A stretch of 64,000 bases of DNA from Glebionis coronaria (GCA_025667525.1 CM046882.1:19418488-19482487), one strand, 5' to 3'; numbered from the stretch's first letter, positions 11,210 to 21,988 are shown. A program made the numbers and translations. Notes: generated by a model from the letters alone, not told the origin.

Positions 11210-11535
11210 GGGTGTCAGTAGAGTTGGGTTTACATGACCCGAACTCGAACCTAACCCGATAAGACTAATCGGGTCTGTGAAATCGGGTTGAAAATTCTTT
11301 TCGAGTTATTTTGACCCGAATCTGTTAACCCGATAGTGTTAGTGGGTCAGGTTAAAGTTAGATAAAATTTTTTATCGGTTTCTCGAGTCAATCCGATAAG
11401 ACCGGGCAATTTTCTGTTTTTTACTTGATCAGTATATGATATTATGGCAAAGCAATATGCAAATACTTGTCTCACTTAACAATATGCATTTGTTTGTGTA
11501 GTGTGCTTTTGGCATCTGATTTCTTTCAACTTTCT
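11210..11535. repeat. Dispersed CGGGT/ACCCG-rich repeat
   Basis: Short direct and inverted phrases of acccgataag and cgggtcgggt. The same kind of sequence recurs at 12900-13040, 18310-18500, 20580-20670, 26320-26520, 35770-35960, 36950-37030 and 58690-58850, always in the SRO-linked repeat units. Confidence 0.6.
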
Positions 11536-11675
11536 TATTCGGTATTAGTCCTATTAATGCTACTGTTCCAACTTGCAAATACGAATACACAGACATAGTT
11601 TGCTAATACTGGTCTGGCCTGTTGTTTCAACTTTCTGACTTTTGCTGATACACTACTACTCTTTACCATCATCGT

Positions 11676-11714
11676 TTTCATGGAAACTCGAGGAGAAAAC
11701 ACTTGAGAAGACAT
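11676..11714 (-). pseudogene. SRO 5' stub (SROa)
   Basis: The start codon at 11714 opens MSSQVFSPR, the SRO family N-terminus, but after about 13-17 codons the frame slips and the sequence joins the generic repeat (gacttttgctaatac type). The upstream leader and promoter-like sequence (11715-12230) match those of SROh and SROj. Only the promoter, leader and first codons of an SRO gene survive here. Confidence 0.75.
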
Positions 11715-11984
11715 TTTTTGATAATTTGAAGGAAAAAAAGTGTGATAGGGAATCAAAGTTGGTTTCAAACTATGAGAGTTTATGTTTGTGTTCAAGTGTG
11801 TGTAAAATAGTGCAAGGACATTGGTTTAAATATGAAATGAAGGTCGGTGATGGCAATGAAATGATAGTGTGAATTTACTGTATTGCCCTTTAAGTCGGTT
11901 GTTTATACTTCCTCGTAAAGCTTTTAAATCGATAATTTAATTACTACCGAGTAAAACTTTATTGGATAACGAAAATGTTTTACT

Positions 11985-12227
11985 CGATGACGTCATCATC
12001 GTGATCATCAACAACTGGATAAACTACTCGGTTTCAACAGATTTGTTATGGATGACGTCATCATATTCGTAAGCATCAACTCGACGATCATCATCAACAC
12101 GATTAGAGTCACCTGGCCAGGTGAACTTGCCTCAGTGTCCTCCTTTCTTCGGTGATTCGTTCATTCCCGTTGATGATTTCCGGTCGGTTTTTGTGGTTGA
12201 CTTGGTGCTCTTACCATTCTTCTTCAT
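11985..12227 (-). pseudogene. Small MKKNGK protein gene with one nonsense codon
   Basis: The frame from ATG 12227-12225 reads MKKNGKSTKSTTKTDRKSS, then GMNESPKKGGH, a TGA stop, then GKFTWPGDSNRVDDDRR and DAYEYDDVIHNKS to a stop, about 68 codons. A single GGA-to-TGA change would explain the break. It is basic at the N-terminus and acidic at the C-terminus. TGACGTCA sites at 11988-11995 and 12053-12060 overlap or flank the tail. It lies directly upstream of the SRO stub. Family unknown; this is the best-preserved of three copies. Confidence 0.5.
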
Positions 12228-12229
12228 TA

Positions 12230-13255
12230 AAGTATTTTTTAGGACTAGTGTCAAGTTCTCAAAAGATTCAGACTAACATTTTTTTAGTGTAAGGTAACAA
12301 ATGGTGCTGCTTAATATACTATGCATCATCTGTTTTAAGATTAATGTCTAGTTTCCTGAGTATATGTCGATAATCGTTAGAAGTTTTCAACGATTAAAGA
12401 CAGGATACGCTGGAAAATTTATGTGAATCCTTAAAAATTTTACATCCATTTTGAACTGCTATAAATTTTCATTTATTATCCGATCACGACCGGATATCAG
12501 TGTATTTCGTACGGCAAAGCTTGATGAAACCACGACGAACAACATAATACGCACAAAAACATTTCGGAACAAACAATTAGTGATTGTAACTGAAAGTTGA
12601 ACAGCGAATCGTGATAATTACCTGCCGATTTGTACCAGATAACACGATACCATATTGATCTACTCAACGTCAACTAAAATTAAATCAATCACGACATACT
12701 CTGGGGTTTATGTTCCTTAACGTCGCTTATTTTGAAGCTTTGCGGCTTATAGAAGTTTGATAGACGATAAATGGATACGCTACTACATCAAACACGCTTG
12801 AATCGATGTCATGATCAAAAACTAAAAATAAACATAACTCGTCGAAATTTAAATATAACTAAAAACAAACATAACCCGTAGAAATTTAAACATCCCTTAA
12901 TCGGGTTTGAAAAATCTTGTGAGATTGTTTTGAATCGTTCCCGTTAACCCGATAGTGTTATCGGGTCGAGTTAGGATTGGATTAATTTTCTTCTAAGTTT
13001 ATCAGGTCGATCTGATAAGACCCGAAATCTATTTTTAATGACATTATGGCAAAGCCATATGCAATACTGGTCTCACTTTCTGCAATATGCATTTGTTCGT
13101 GTAGTGTGCTTTTGACATTTGATTTGTTTTGAACTTTCTGACTTTTGCTAATACGAATTCTGACTTTCGCTAATGCTGCACTACTCTTTTTATAAACAAA
13201 GCTTTGTCACTTTCGAGTATTAGTTTAGTTTAATCGAAATCATACAACAATTCTC
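12230..13255. repeat. Non-coding spacer shared with end of window
   Basis: No gene seen. 12460-12895 is duplicated at 63530-63985 (shared phrases tttcgtacggcaaagcttga and aacataacccgtagaaattt). In the window the shared part follows an SRO promoter in both cases. The remainder, 12900-13255, is the CGGGT-type repeat unit. Confidence 0.65.
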
Positions 13256-13445
13256 ATTTGTAGTATAACCCGATAACTCGAATCATTGTAGTATAACTCG
13301 ATAACTCGAATCATTGTAGTATAACTCGATAACTCGAATCATTGTAGTATAACTCGATAACTCGAATCATTGTAGTATAACTCGATAACTCGAATCATTG
13401 TAGTATAACTCGATAACTCGAATCATTGTAGTATAACCTGATAAC
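13256..13445. repeat. 28-bp minisatellite, about 7 units
   Basis: Near-perfect head-to-tail units of 28 bp containing tgtagtataactcgataact and cgaatcat. At the equivalent place in related SRO spacers (20155-20180, 59095-59110) there is a single unit, so this is a local expansion. Confidence 0.9.
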
Positions 13446-13957
13446 TGAATCATCCGATTCAATAAGACCCGACCTATATACTACCCAAATCCGATAACCT
13501 GAATTTTTTCTAGTTGAATTGCGAATGAGTTTTTAAGTGTCAAAACCCGACTCAATCCGACCCGATCCGACCCGCTAACACCTAAACACTATGTTGGTTG
13601 TACAAATTCAAACCATTTCTATTTGTTTGTTGATGTGAGGATATGAGATTGTTCTTGGTTTTGTACATGTAGTTGATACCTTTTGACTGTTAGTAACAAA
13701 AGTGTTTTCAATACTAACCTTGACACGCTGTATCAGATTAAATGGGTTTAGTGAATGACAAATGTGTAGTTTCATAATAAAGTCAAAGATTTCATATAAT
13801 CAAAAGTCAAATATCATACCATTTGTACCCGAAAACAAAGTACAAATTACATCATTTCTATAACTCTTTGACTTACAAGGGGTACAAACATCAAAATGTA
13901 TACAATAACCTAAAATAGCTAATCACTCTTCAGAATACTCGTCCTCGTTCATATGGC

Positions 13958-14950
13958 TCAATTATACATCGAGCCAGAAAGATCGACACGCCGCTTCTCA
14001 GAGAAATATTTTAGAACTATACGCAGAATCCTGTCACCAGCTACTTCTCTGATTCCTCTAATCATATCATGTCGAGATATCTTGCCTTCAACGTAATTGC
14101 GATGACATTGTGTGATTTCCTTGACGGATTTAGGAGGCATGCTCTTGGATAATTTTGCAATGAGATCACGAATTGGTATCTGCGGGGAAACTCGTTTCCC
14201 AAGACGAACTCCATTTACCGTCTTAAAACTTATGACGAACTCGGGCAAAATATGAGTGTTCATTTGGCTACTCCAGATAATATATTTCTTAGGAGACATC
14301 ACATCATCAACACCCGAATCAAACTCCTCGGAACTCGGGTGACATTGTGTAGAAAAACGATTAACAACCTCCGTTTTACCTAATAAAACCCGACAAAGCA
14401 ATACATGTTTCACTCCATCACCATCAAGAACCGCAGACTCGACACTCTCTAGTGGCGAATGATCAGCATTGAGCACGACAGCATTCCCAAACCCCGTACA
14501 GTTACCTATATCCTTATAACTAAACCCATACTCCACAATCCTATGAATCTCGTCTTTTGAAACGCCGCCGAACCATCCATACTTCATATTCTTCTCCCGT
14601 CTGTTTTTCGCCCCAATGGCGTTCGCGTATATCTGAAAGCAGGTAACCTTAGCTTGACTAACGAGACTCTGGTTAAACATATTCCTATAAACACCTTCCA
14701 CTTGAGCTTTCGTCCCATTTTCGCCTAGTTTCGCAACTAAATTGCTAGCTACTATCCTGTGCAACTTATCACCCTCATCCAACTTAACCAATCCATTAAC
14801 CGAAGTCTTTTTAACCGTGGAATTTCCAGTAACAACACTTTCACAGTCGGAAACAACGGACTGATCATCACTTGAACTCTGACAGGAAAACTCATCATCA
14901 TCATTTTCATGGAAATTTCGAGGAGAAAGCACTTGAGAAGACATTGACAT
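13958..14950 (-). CDS. SRO-like: SRO-type PARP-like/RST protein (SROb)
   Basis: A 330-residue uninterrupted frame. Residues 1-50 are acidic and Ser-rich (MSMSSQVLSPRNF); a second in-frame Met is at codon 3. Residues ~55-240 match the PARP-like fold of plant SIMILAR TO RCD-ONE proteins (YGWFGG, EYGFSYKDIG, HVLLCRVLLGKTE, KYIIWSSQMNTHILPEFV). The usual PARP His is replaced (WFGG where active PARPs have WHGS), and the position of the catalytic Glu reads K, so ADP-ribosylation is unlikely. Residues ~258-315 form the RST domain (PIRDLIAKLSKSMPPKSVKE), which in the family binds transcription factors. Nearly identical to SROi. A family role as a nuclear stress-response scaffold is known; the specific role here is inferred. 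Confidence 0.9.
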   Translation of the reverse strand: MSMSSQVLSPRNFHENDDDEFSCQSSSDDQSVVSDCESVVTGNSTVKKTSVNGLVKLDEGDKLHRIVASNLVAKLGENGTKAQVEGVYRNMFNQSLVSQAKVTCFQIYANAIGAKNRREKNMKYGWFGGVSKDEIHRIVEYGFSYKDIGNCTGFGNAVVLNADHSPLESVESAVLDGDGVKHVLLCRVLLGKTEVVNRFSTQCHPSSEEFDSGVDDVMSPKKYIIWSSQMNTHILPEFVISFKTVNGVRLGKRVSPQIPIRDLIAKLSKSMPPKSVKEITQCHRNYVEGKISRHDMIRGIREVAGDRILRIVLKYFSEKRRVDLSGSMYN

Positions 14951-15053
14951 TTTTCGAAAATTTTAAGGAAAAAAGTGTGAGAGGGAATTATTGTTGGTTT
15001 CAAACCAAAGAGTTTTATGTTTGTGTGTGTAAAATAGTGCAAGGGACATTGGC

Positions 15054-15061
15054 TATTTATA
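15054..15061 (-). promoter_or_regulatory. TATA box of SROb
   Basis: On the minus strand this reads TATAAATA, about 105 bases before the SROb start. The surrounding leader and promoter are shared with SROd, SROg and SROi. Confidence 0.6.
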
Positions 15062-15156
15062 GTTGGTTTAAGTCGGTTCGATTGTTTTAAACTTGCTCAC
15101 AAAGGGTTGGGTTAATTATGTCGGTTACTTTTACTTGCTTACAAAGGATTTAACCA

Positions 15157-15345
15157 AAATGGTATACTTAGTCCCTCATGAATGCAAAAAGGGTGTTCTT
15201 AGTCCCTCCTGAATGCAAAAAAGGTATACTTAGTCCCTCGTGAATGCAAAAATGGTAAACTTAGTCCCTCATGAATACAAAAATGGTATACTTAGTCCCT
15301 CATGAATGCAAAAATGGTATACTTAGTCCCTCATGAATGCAGTTT
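15157..15345. repeat. 30-bp minisatellite upstream of SROb, ~6 units
   Basis: Head-to-tail units containing ggtatacttagtccctcat and gaatgcaaaaat. It lies 200-390 bases upstream of SROb. The same place has about four units upstream of SROi (60783-60907) and one unit upstream of SROg and SROd. Confidence 0.9.
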
Positions 15346-16004
15346 TTGATAGATCCGTTCAACAAGGGTCACTAAACATAAGTGTTTAAAAAGTGTTTGT
15401 TCACACTTACTTTTTCACATTATTAAAATTGTGTATTTTGTAGTCTTCTTATATTCATATAATAGTAAGACGTATACATGCGGATAGTTAACAATATGTT
15501 ACTAATTAATTTAAATACAAATTTCAAAAAGAGTTCAAAGTATGTAGACGTTTTCAAATCTCATCCATAGTTTTAAAAATGCGGATTCAACTTAGGGGCA
15601 AATGTGGGAAAATATATGGAGAGTTTGATAAGTGTTCGTATAAAAGTACAAAAATGTGGGAAAATATATGGAGAGATTGTAAGAGAGCAGTTTCAAGTTG
15701 ATCTTTGACAGGTTTCAAGCTCTAGGTTGACAGACTTTAGGCATAGCTTGATATGCTCGACAAGACGACAACTCGGGCTTAGTTAGAGCTCATCTCTGTT
15801 TAATGGATCGTCCATGCCTCATTACGACGTTGTTCTACTCTTATTACGTACTCGTACAATATTTTGTTATAAAATGAAGAGAAGTAGCTAAAAAGGGTGG
15901 TTTTTTTTGTTAGCCAGTCTATCCGGACACACTCACTTTGATACCTCTGGTAGAAAATTGCACAATGTTCCGTGATATCCTAACAAAAAGTATTTTTTCA
16001 ATAG
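15346..16004. other. Non-coding spacer between SROb and ABCC remnant
   Basis: No gene seen. It is duplicated almost base for base at 60908-61567. The phrase gagagcagtttcaagttgat and what follows also occurs at 55107-55170, so the spacer was carried by at least three block copies. Confidence 0.6.
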
Positions 16005-16417
16005 GAACGTATGATGAATTTCCTGGAAACAGAAACGGTAATCTACGTGACACATCAAGTGGAATTTTTACCCCTTGCAAATGTCATTCCGGTAAGCTTT
16101 TGAAGTACTATTTTCTCAATTTCTCTTAATTGCAAATAACAATCCTAATAAAATGATCATCCAAACAGGTCATGAAGGATGGAAAATATGAAGATATTCT
16201 TAACTCAGGAAGCGACTTTATAAAACTTGTTGGTGCACATAAAGAAGCTTTATTGGAACTAGATTATGCCGGGAAGAATTTGGAGTTTGATATATCGGAC
16301 ATCAATGAAAACCAAGGAAGTCAGGGGACTATCAGGAAAAATATCCAAGAAGAAATTATAAACTGTCCGAACAGTAAGCAAAGGCAGCTCGTGGGAAGAA
16401 GCTCAAGAGAAAGGTAA
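16005..16417 (+). pseudogene. ABCC (MRP-type) transporter remnant, copy 1
   Basis: Two exon pieces, 16005-16091 and 16169-16417, flank a GT-AG intron. The first reads MMNFLETETVIYVTHQVEFL, the Walker-B-distal H-loop region of the first nucleotide-binding domain of plant ABCC transporters. The second reads MKDGKYEDILNSGSDF and VGAHKEALLELD, typical of the NBD1 end. The frame then degrades (QLVGRSSRER for the usual QLVQEEEREKG). Transmembrane domains, Walker A and NBD2 are absent. It is a passenger fragment duplicated with its SRO neighbours. Confidence 0.85.
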
Positions 16418-16733
16418 AGTTGGCGCATCACACTTACTGGAAACAAATTACTACTAGGGGCACTTGTTCCATTGATATGGTTAGAACAAATTATGTTCTG
16501 ATTTATTTCAAATATTGGGCATTTCCTGCATTAGAAAGTAGTGTAGCTCGTCTTGGAGCCGCTAAACTTATGCTCGTTTAAGAATAAAGTCAAATATCAT
16601 ACCATTTGTACCCGAAAACAAACACTCAAACCTAAAAGTTAATCTACAATTACATCATTTCCATAACTCTTTGACTTACAACGGGTACAAACATAAAAAT
16701 GTGCTAATCACTCTTCCGGATACTCGTCTTCGT

Positions 16734-17714
16734 TCATATGGCTCGATTATACATCGAGCCAGAAAGATCGACACGCTTCTCAGAGAAATCTTTTAGAACC
16801 ATACGCAGCATCCTGTCACCAGCTACTTCTCTGATTCCTTTAAACATATCAAGTCGAGATATCTTGCCTTCAACGTATCTGCGGTGACACTGTGTGATTT
16901 CCTTGACGGATTTTGGAGGCAGTATCTTGGATAAGTTTGCAATGAGATCACGAATTGGTATCCACGGGGAAACTGGTTTCCCGTTCACAATCCTTTGCGT
17001 CTTGAAACTTATGACGAATTCAGGGAGAATATAAGTGTTCATGAGACTGCTCCAAATAATGTATTTCGTAGGAGACACCGAATCATCCACGCCCGAATCG
17101 AACTCCTCAGAACTTGGGTGACATTGTATAGAATAACGATCAATAATCTCCGTTTTACCCAATAAAACACGACAAAGCAATACATGCTTCACTCCATCGC
17201 CATCAGCAGTTGCAGACTCCACACTCTCGGTTGGCGAATGATCAGCATCAAGGACAACAGCATTCCCAAGCCCTGCACATTTCCCTATATCCTTACAACT
17301 AAACCCGTACTCCACAATCCTATGAATCTCCTGTTTCGAACAACCACCAAACCATCCGAAATTCACATTCGTCTCCCCTCCGTTTTTCGCCCTGACGGCG
17401 TTCGCGTATATCTGAAAGGAGGTGACCTTTGCTTGACTAACCAGATTCTGGTTAAACATGTTCCTGTAAATACCTTCCACTTGAGCTATCATCCCATTTT
17501 CACCTAGTTTGGCAACGAACTTGTTCGCTATCATCCCGTGCAGCTTATCACCTTCATCCAACTTAACCAATCCATTAACCGTAGTCTTTTTAACCGAATT
17601 TCCAATAACCACGCTTTCACAGTCGAAAACAACCGACTCATCGTCAGCCGAGTTCTCATCGGAAAACTCACCATTCTCTTGCAAAATTCTAGGAAAAAAC
17701 ACTTGAGAAGACAT
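16734..17714 (-). CDS. SRO-like: SRO-type PARP-like/RST protein (SROc)
   Basis: 326 residues, uninterrupted. The start MSSQVFFPRI is the conserved family start in this cluster, preceded by the shared leader. The N-terminal ~50 residues are acidic. The PARP-like region carries FGWFGG, EYGFSCKDIG, VVLDADHSPTESVES and SPTKYIIWSSLMNTYILPEF; the H and E of the active PARP triad are absent as in the other copies. The RST domain (PIRDLIANLSKILPPKSVKE) is complete and followed by LSGSMYNRAI. It shares several residues only with SROd (LDADHSPTES, SPTKY, RYS), marking a subgroup. It lies 317 bases past the ABCC remnant. Confidence 0.9.
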   Translation of the reverse strand: MSSQVFFPRILQENGEFSDENSADDESVVFDCESVVIGNSVKKTTVNGLVKLDEGDKLHGMIANKFVAKLGENGMIAQVEGIYRNMFNQNLVSQAKVTSFQIYANAVRAKNGGETNVNFGWFGGCSKQEIHRIVEYGFSCKDIGKCAGLGNAVVLDADHSPTESVESATADGDGVKHVLLCRVLLGKTEIIDRYSIQCHPSSEEFDSGVDDSVSPTKYIIWSSLMNTYILPEFVISFKTQRIVNGKPVSPWIPIRDLIANLSKILPPKSVKEITQCHRRYVEGKISRLDMFKGIREVAGDRMLRMVLKDFSEKRVDLSGSMYNRAI

Positions 17715-17867
17715 TTTTCGAAAATTTTAAGGAAAAAAGTGTGAGAGGGAATTATTGTTGGTTCAAACAAAAGAGTTTATGTTTGTGTTCAAGTGTGTGT
17801 AAATACTGCCCGGGACATGGGTTATTTATTGTTGTTTTAAGTCGGTTGCCTTTTTTTTTAAATTCAA

Positions 17868-18156
17868 GAGTAAATTATATTTTTGGTCTATATAATTTAG
17901 TTAAATTGCAGAGTCAGTCCCTAACCTTTTGAAATTGCATTGAACTTTCTTATTTTCAAGTTTGAGTTGCATGTTTGGTCCTTAGGTAAGGACTAAATTT
18001 GTAATTTTTGCAAAGCACAAAGACAAAAAATGCAATGTAAAAGGATTAAAAATGCAACACAAACTTAAAACCAGAAACGTTCATTGCAATTTCAAATAAA
18101 TAGAGACTAAATCTACAATTTGGCTAAATCATAAGGACCAAAAATACAATTTACTC
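17868..18156. mobile_element. MULE-like MITE, near-perfect foldback, 9-bp TSD
   Basis: 289 bp whose two halves are inverted copies of each other (GAGTAAATTATATTTTTGGTC outward-inward), flanked by TAAATTCAA at 17859-17867 and 18157-18165. It is inserted upstream of SROc, and the other SRO promoters lack it. No coding capacity. Confidence 0.88.
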
Positions 18157-18165
18157 TAAATTCAA

Positions 18166-19172
18166 AAACAACAGGTCGGTTGTTTTAAACTTCCTCAGAA
18201 AGGGTTGGGTTAATTAAGTCGGTTGTTTTTACTTTGTTCACAAAGGATTTAACAAAAATGGTCCCCAACCTAACATTTTTGATAGATTATCTTGTTCATT
18301 TTTTGATAGTTAATTTCAAGTAGGGTGTCAAATCGGTCGACCTGACCCGACCCGAATTGAATAAAGTTTTATAAGTTCGGGTTGATTGAGGTCTAACTTA
18401 GCTTATTAGCCCAACAAACCCGATATATCTTTATAAGGTCGGGTTAAGGTTTTAAATATATTTTTTATCGGGTTAACCCGATAAACCCAATTAAGATATA
18501 TAATAACCGATTTATAAATCTTCAATTTATAAAGTGTTGTTCACGTCTCTTTATTTTTTTTATATAGTATTAAGTGAGTATTCGTGTATAGGAGCTGAAA
18601 TTTTTAACGATAAATAATTAACGATATGTGATATTGCGGTAATTGTTCAACGGAAACAATTTATTCAACGTGTTGTTGCTTCATATCCCAGTATTGTTAC
18701 ACTTGTGAGATGAAGTGTACCGTGAAATGTATTACTAATGTTACTTAGAGAATATACAATATACAGTTGTATGGTCCAGTTGAAGATCTTTGTCAAATTA
18801 AGTGGAACTTTGCCTTGTAAAATTGTAGACAAGGATGTTGTGCTGTGTTCGTTCAGTTACAAAATATAAAAGAAAAGAGACTACATTGTTACTTAGCGAA
18901 AACACAAAATACATCTCTATGCTCCAATCGAAGATCTTTGTTGTATTATGTGTCATTTTACCTCAGAAAAGATATTTGCGCTAATTCTATGTGTTTGCAG
19001 AGTTAAAAAGTAGCCAAAATAGATAAAGGTATGTGAAGTGCACCATGGTTTTCCACGTTTGGCATAGAGACACCATCGCCTACTCTTTCGAAAATGTTTG
19101 CAAAATTTCTTAAAAGTTTTGCAAAATATTCACGAAATTTATTAAATTTTTTGCAAATTTTCGAAAATATTA
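18166..19172. repeat. SRO-linked non-coding repeat unit
   Basis: No gene seen. It contains the CGGGT-type repeat (18310-18500) and a copy of the unit found at 10200-10510 and 25200-25640 (aagatctttgt phrases). Confidence 0.5.
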
Positions 19173-19624
19173 AAGGGGGTGTTTGGCAACGCGTTTAACA
19201 GAAACAAACTAAAAGTGTGTTGCTGTTAAACGTGTTGCCAAACACCCTTTTAGAAACATAAAAAGCTTAAATAAGCAGTTTGAAAGCCTATATAAGCTGA
19301 AACATTTGATAAATTCAACATTATAGAGATTTTAAAACAGAAATTTAAAAGTTTTTTTGTCCAAATAAGCTTAAACAAAATTTTCAAGAAAATAAACAAA
19401 ATTAACACGAAATAAAGCTATAAAAAGTATCGAAAATGCTAGTAAAAAGTTCAGTTTTTATCCATACTTTTTCGTCACAAAAAAATGAAGTAAGCTATAA
19501 AAAGTATCCCTAGTAATAAGTTCATTTTCTATATATACTTTTTCGTCACAAAAAAAACCAACACCTTATATCACCTAAAACATCATATTGTGTTGCTGTT
19601 AAACGCATTCCCAAACACTCTTTT
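19173..19624. mobile_element. hAT-like MITE, copy 2
   Basis: Same family as 10514-10974: left end ggtgtttggcaacgcgttta, right end its imperfect inverse, with the internal hairpin around 19180-19250. Confidence 0.7.
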
Positions 19625-20849
19625 AATATTTTGGAAAATTTGCGAAATTTCTCAAAAAATTCAAAAAATTTAGATTTTTTTTTCTGCTTCGCAAGGTTGT
19701 CTAAATTTTAAATATTTATGAGTATTTTTGCTTTTTGAGTAAAAATAAGATTTATTGTAAATAGGTTTAAAAAATGGCCATTTTGTGATTTTCCTTAAAA
19801 ATATCAGGTCAGGCCAAGGTTAGATTAACTTTTTTATCGGTTTCTCGGGTTAATCCGATAAGACCGGTCAATTTTGTGTTTTTTACTTGATCAGTTTATG
19901 ACATTATGGCAAAGCAATATACTCGTCTCACTTTCTGCAATATGCATTTGTTTGCGTAGTGTGCTTTTGGCATTTGATTTATTTCCAACTTCCTTATTCA
20001 CTATTAGTCCTATTAATGCTACTGTGCTAATATTGTTTCTAACATTTTCACTTTCGGTAATACTGTCTGCACTACTCTTTTTATAAACAAAGCTTTGTCA
20101 CTTTCGAGTATAAGTTTTGTTTTATCAAAATCATATACAGTAACAATTCTCATTTGTAGTATAACCCGATAACTCGAATCACCTCGATTTGATAAGACTC
20201 GACCCGAATATCACTCGAATCCAATTCTTTATCGGGTCGAGTTAGTTTTTAAATGTCAAAACCCGACGGAATAACACCTAGACACTATGTCGGTTATACA
20301 AAGTCAAACCATTTGTACTTGTTTGTTGATGTGAGAATATGAGATTGTTCTTGGTTTTGTAGACTGTTAGTAACAAAGTGTTTCCAATACTCAAAGGAAT
20401 AAAAATCTAACAAACACTAACCTTGAAACGCTGTATCAGATTAAATGGTTTTAGTGAATGACAAATGTGTAGTTTAAGAATAAAGTCAAAGATTTCATAT
20501 CATAAAAAGTCAAATATCATACCATTTGTGCCCGAAAACAAACACTCAAACCTAAAAGTTAATCTACAATCATTTGTCGGGTTGTTTTAAATTGAACCTG
20601 TTAACCCGATACTGTAATCGGGTCGAGTTAGGATTGGATTAATTTATCAGTTTATCGGGTTGATCCAATAAAGTCAAAGACTTTCATATAATAAAAAGTC
20701 AAATATCATACCATTTGTAACTGAAAACAAACACTGAAACCTAAAAGTTAATCTACAATTACATCATTTGTACAACTCTTTGACTTAGAAGGTACACAGA
20801 AACACACTTTCCAATTACTCGTCTTCATTCATATGGATCCACCATTTCT
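19625..20849. repeat. SRO-linked spacer, no gene
   Basis: Composite of the dispersed units seen downstream of SROb and SROi (tggcaaagcaatatgca, acgctgtatcagattaaatg and ggtacaaac phrases). No supported coding region. Confidence 0.5.
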
Positions 20850-21875
20850 TTACTTGACTCGATCATATACCGAGCTAGAAGTATTGACATGCCGTTTCTC
20901 AGAGAAATCTTTTAGAACAATACGCAGCATCCTGTCACCAGTTACTTCTCTGATTCCTCTAAACATATCATGTCGAGATATCTTGCCTTCAACGTAACTG
21001 CGACGACACTGTGTGATTTCCTTGAGGGATTTAGGAGGCAACATCTTTGATAACTTTGCAATGAGATCACGAATTGGTATCTGCGGGGAAACTGGTTTCC
21101 CAAGAGGAACTCCATTTACCTGAGGCCTGTTCACAATCCTTTGTGTCTTGAAACTTATGACGAATTCTGGCAGAATATGAGTGTTCATGTGACTGCTCCA
21201 AATAATGTATTTCGTAGGAGACACCGCATCATCAACGCCCGAATCGAACTCCTCGGAACTTGGGTGACATTGTGTAGAATAACGATCAACAACCTCCGTT
21301 TTACCCAATAAAACACGACAAAGCAATACATGCTTCACTCCATCGCCATCAGCAGTTGCAGACTCCACACTCTCGGTTGGCGAATGATCAGCATCAAGGA
21401 CAACAGCATTCCCAAACCCCGTACGCTTGCCTATATCCTTACAACTAAACCCGTACTCCATAATCCTATGAATCTCGTCTTTCGAACAACCACCAAACCA
21501 TCCATACTTCACATTCGTCTCCCCTCCGTTTTTCGCCCCAACGGCGTTCGCGTAAATCTGAAATGAGGAGACCTTAGCTTGGCCAATCACACTCTTGTTA
21601 AACATATTCCTGTAAACACCTTCCACTTGAGCTTTCGTCCCATTTTCACATAGTTTCGCAACTAAATTGTTGGATATCATCCTATGCAACTTATCACCTT
21701 CATCCAACTTAACCAATCCGTTAGCCGTAGTCATTTTAACCGTGGAATTTCTAGAATTAATAACGCTTTCATAGTCAGAAACAACAGACTCATCACCGCC
21801 TGCAGAACTCTGACCAGAAAACACACTATCATCATTTTCATGGAAAACTCTCGGAGAAAACACTTGAGAAGACAT
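20850..21875 (-). CDS. SRO-like: SRO-type PARP-like/RST protein (SROd)
   Basis: 341 residues, the longest intact member when counted from the conserved MSSQVFSPRV start. Residues 1-53 are acidic/Ser-rich. The PARP-like core holds YGWFGGCSKDEIHRI, DIGKRTGFGNAVVLDAD, HVLLCRVLLGKTEVVDRYS and SPTKYIIWSSHMNTHILPEF. The linker before the RST domain is longer than in sisters (RIVNRPQVNGVPLGKPVS), combining the RIVN and VNGV-LGK segments that others carry singly. The RST domain is intact (PIRDLIAKLSKMLPPKSLKE). The triad residues needed for PARP catalysis are missing by eye-alignment. It is probably a nuclear protein-binding scaffold, inferred from the family. Confidence 0.9.
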   Translation of the reverse strand: MSSQVFSPRVFHENDDSVFSGQSSAGGDESVVSDYESVINSRNSTVKMTTANGLVKLDEGDKLHRMISNNLVAKLCENGTKAQVEGVYRNMFNKSVIGQAKVSSFQIYANAVGAKNGGETNVKYGWFGGCSKDEIHRIMEYGFSCKDIGKRTGFGNAVVLDADHSPTESVESATADGDGVKHVLLCRVLLGKTEVVDRYSTQCHPSSEEFDSGVDDAVSPTKYIIWSSHMNTHILPEFVISFKTQRIVNRPQVNGVPLGKPVSPQIPIRDLIAKLSKMLPPKSLKEITQCRRSYVEGKISRHDMFRGIREVTGDRMLRIVLKDFSEKRHVNTSSSVYDRVK

Positions 21876-21980
21876 TTTTTGAAAATTTTAAGGAAAAAAA
21901 AGGTGAAAGAAAGTTGGTTTCAAACAAAAGAGTTTATGTTTGTGTTCAAGTGTGTGATAGAAATGAAATGATGGTGTGGC

Positions 21981-21988
21981 TATTTATA
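21981..21988 (-). promoter_or_regulatory. TATA box of SROd
   Basis: TATAAATA on the minus strand about 105 bases before the SROd start, in the leader/promoter shared with SROb. Confidence 0.6.

Noticed and set aside
17184..17507. Open plus-strand frame antisense to SRO genes, seen in several copies
   Set aside because: It recurs because the SRO genes are similar; its position always mirrors the coding strand and it has no protein features of its own.
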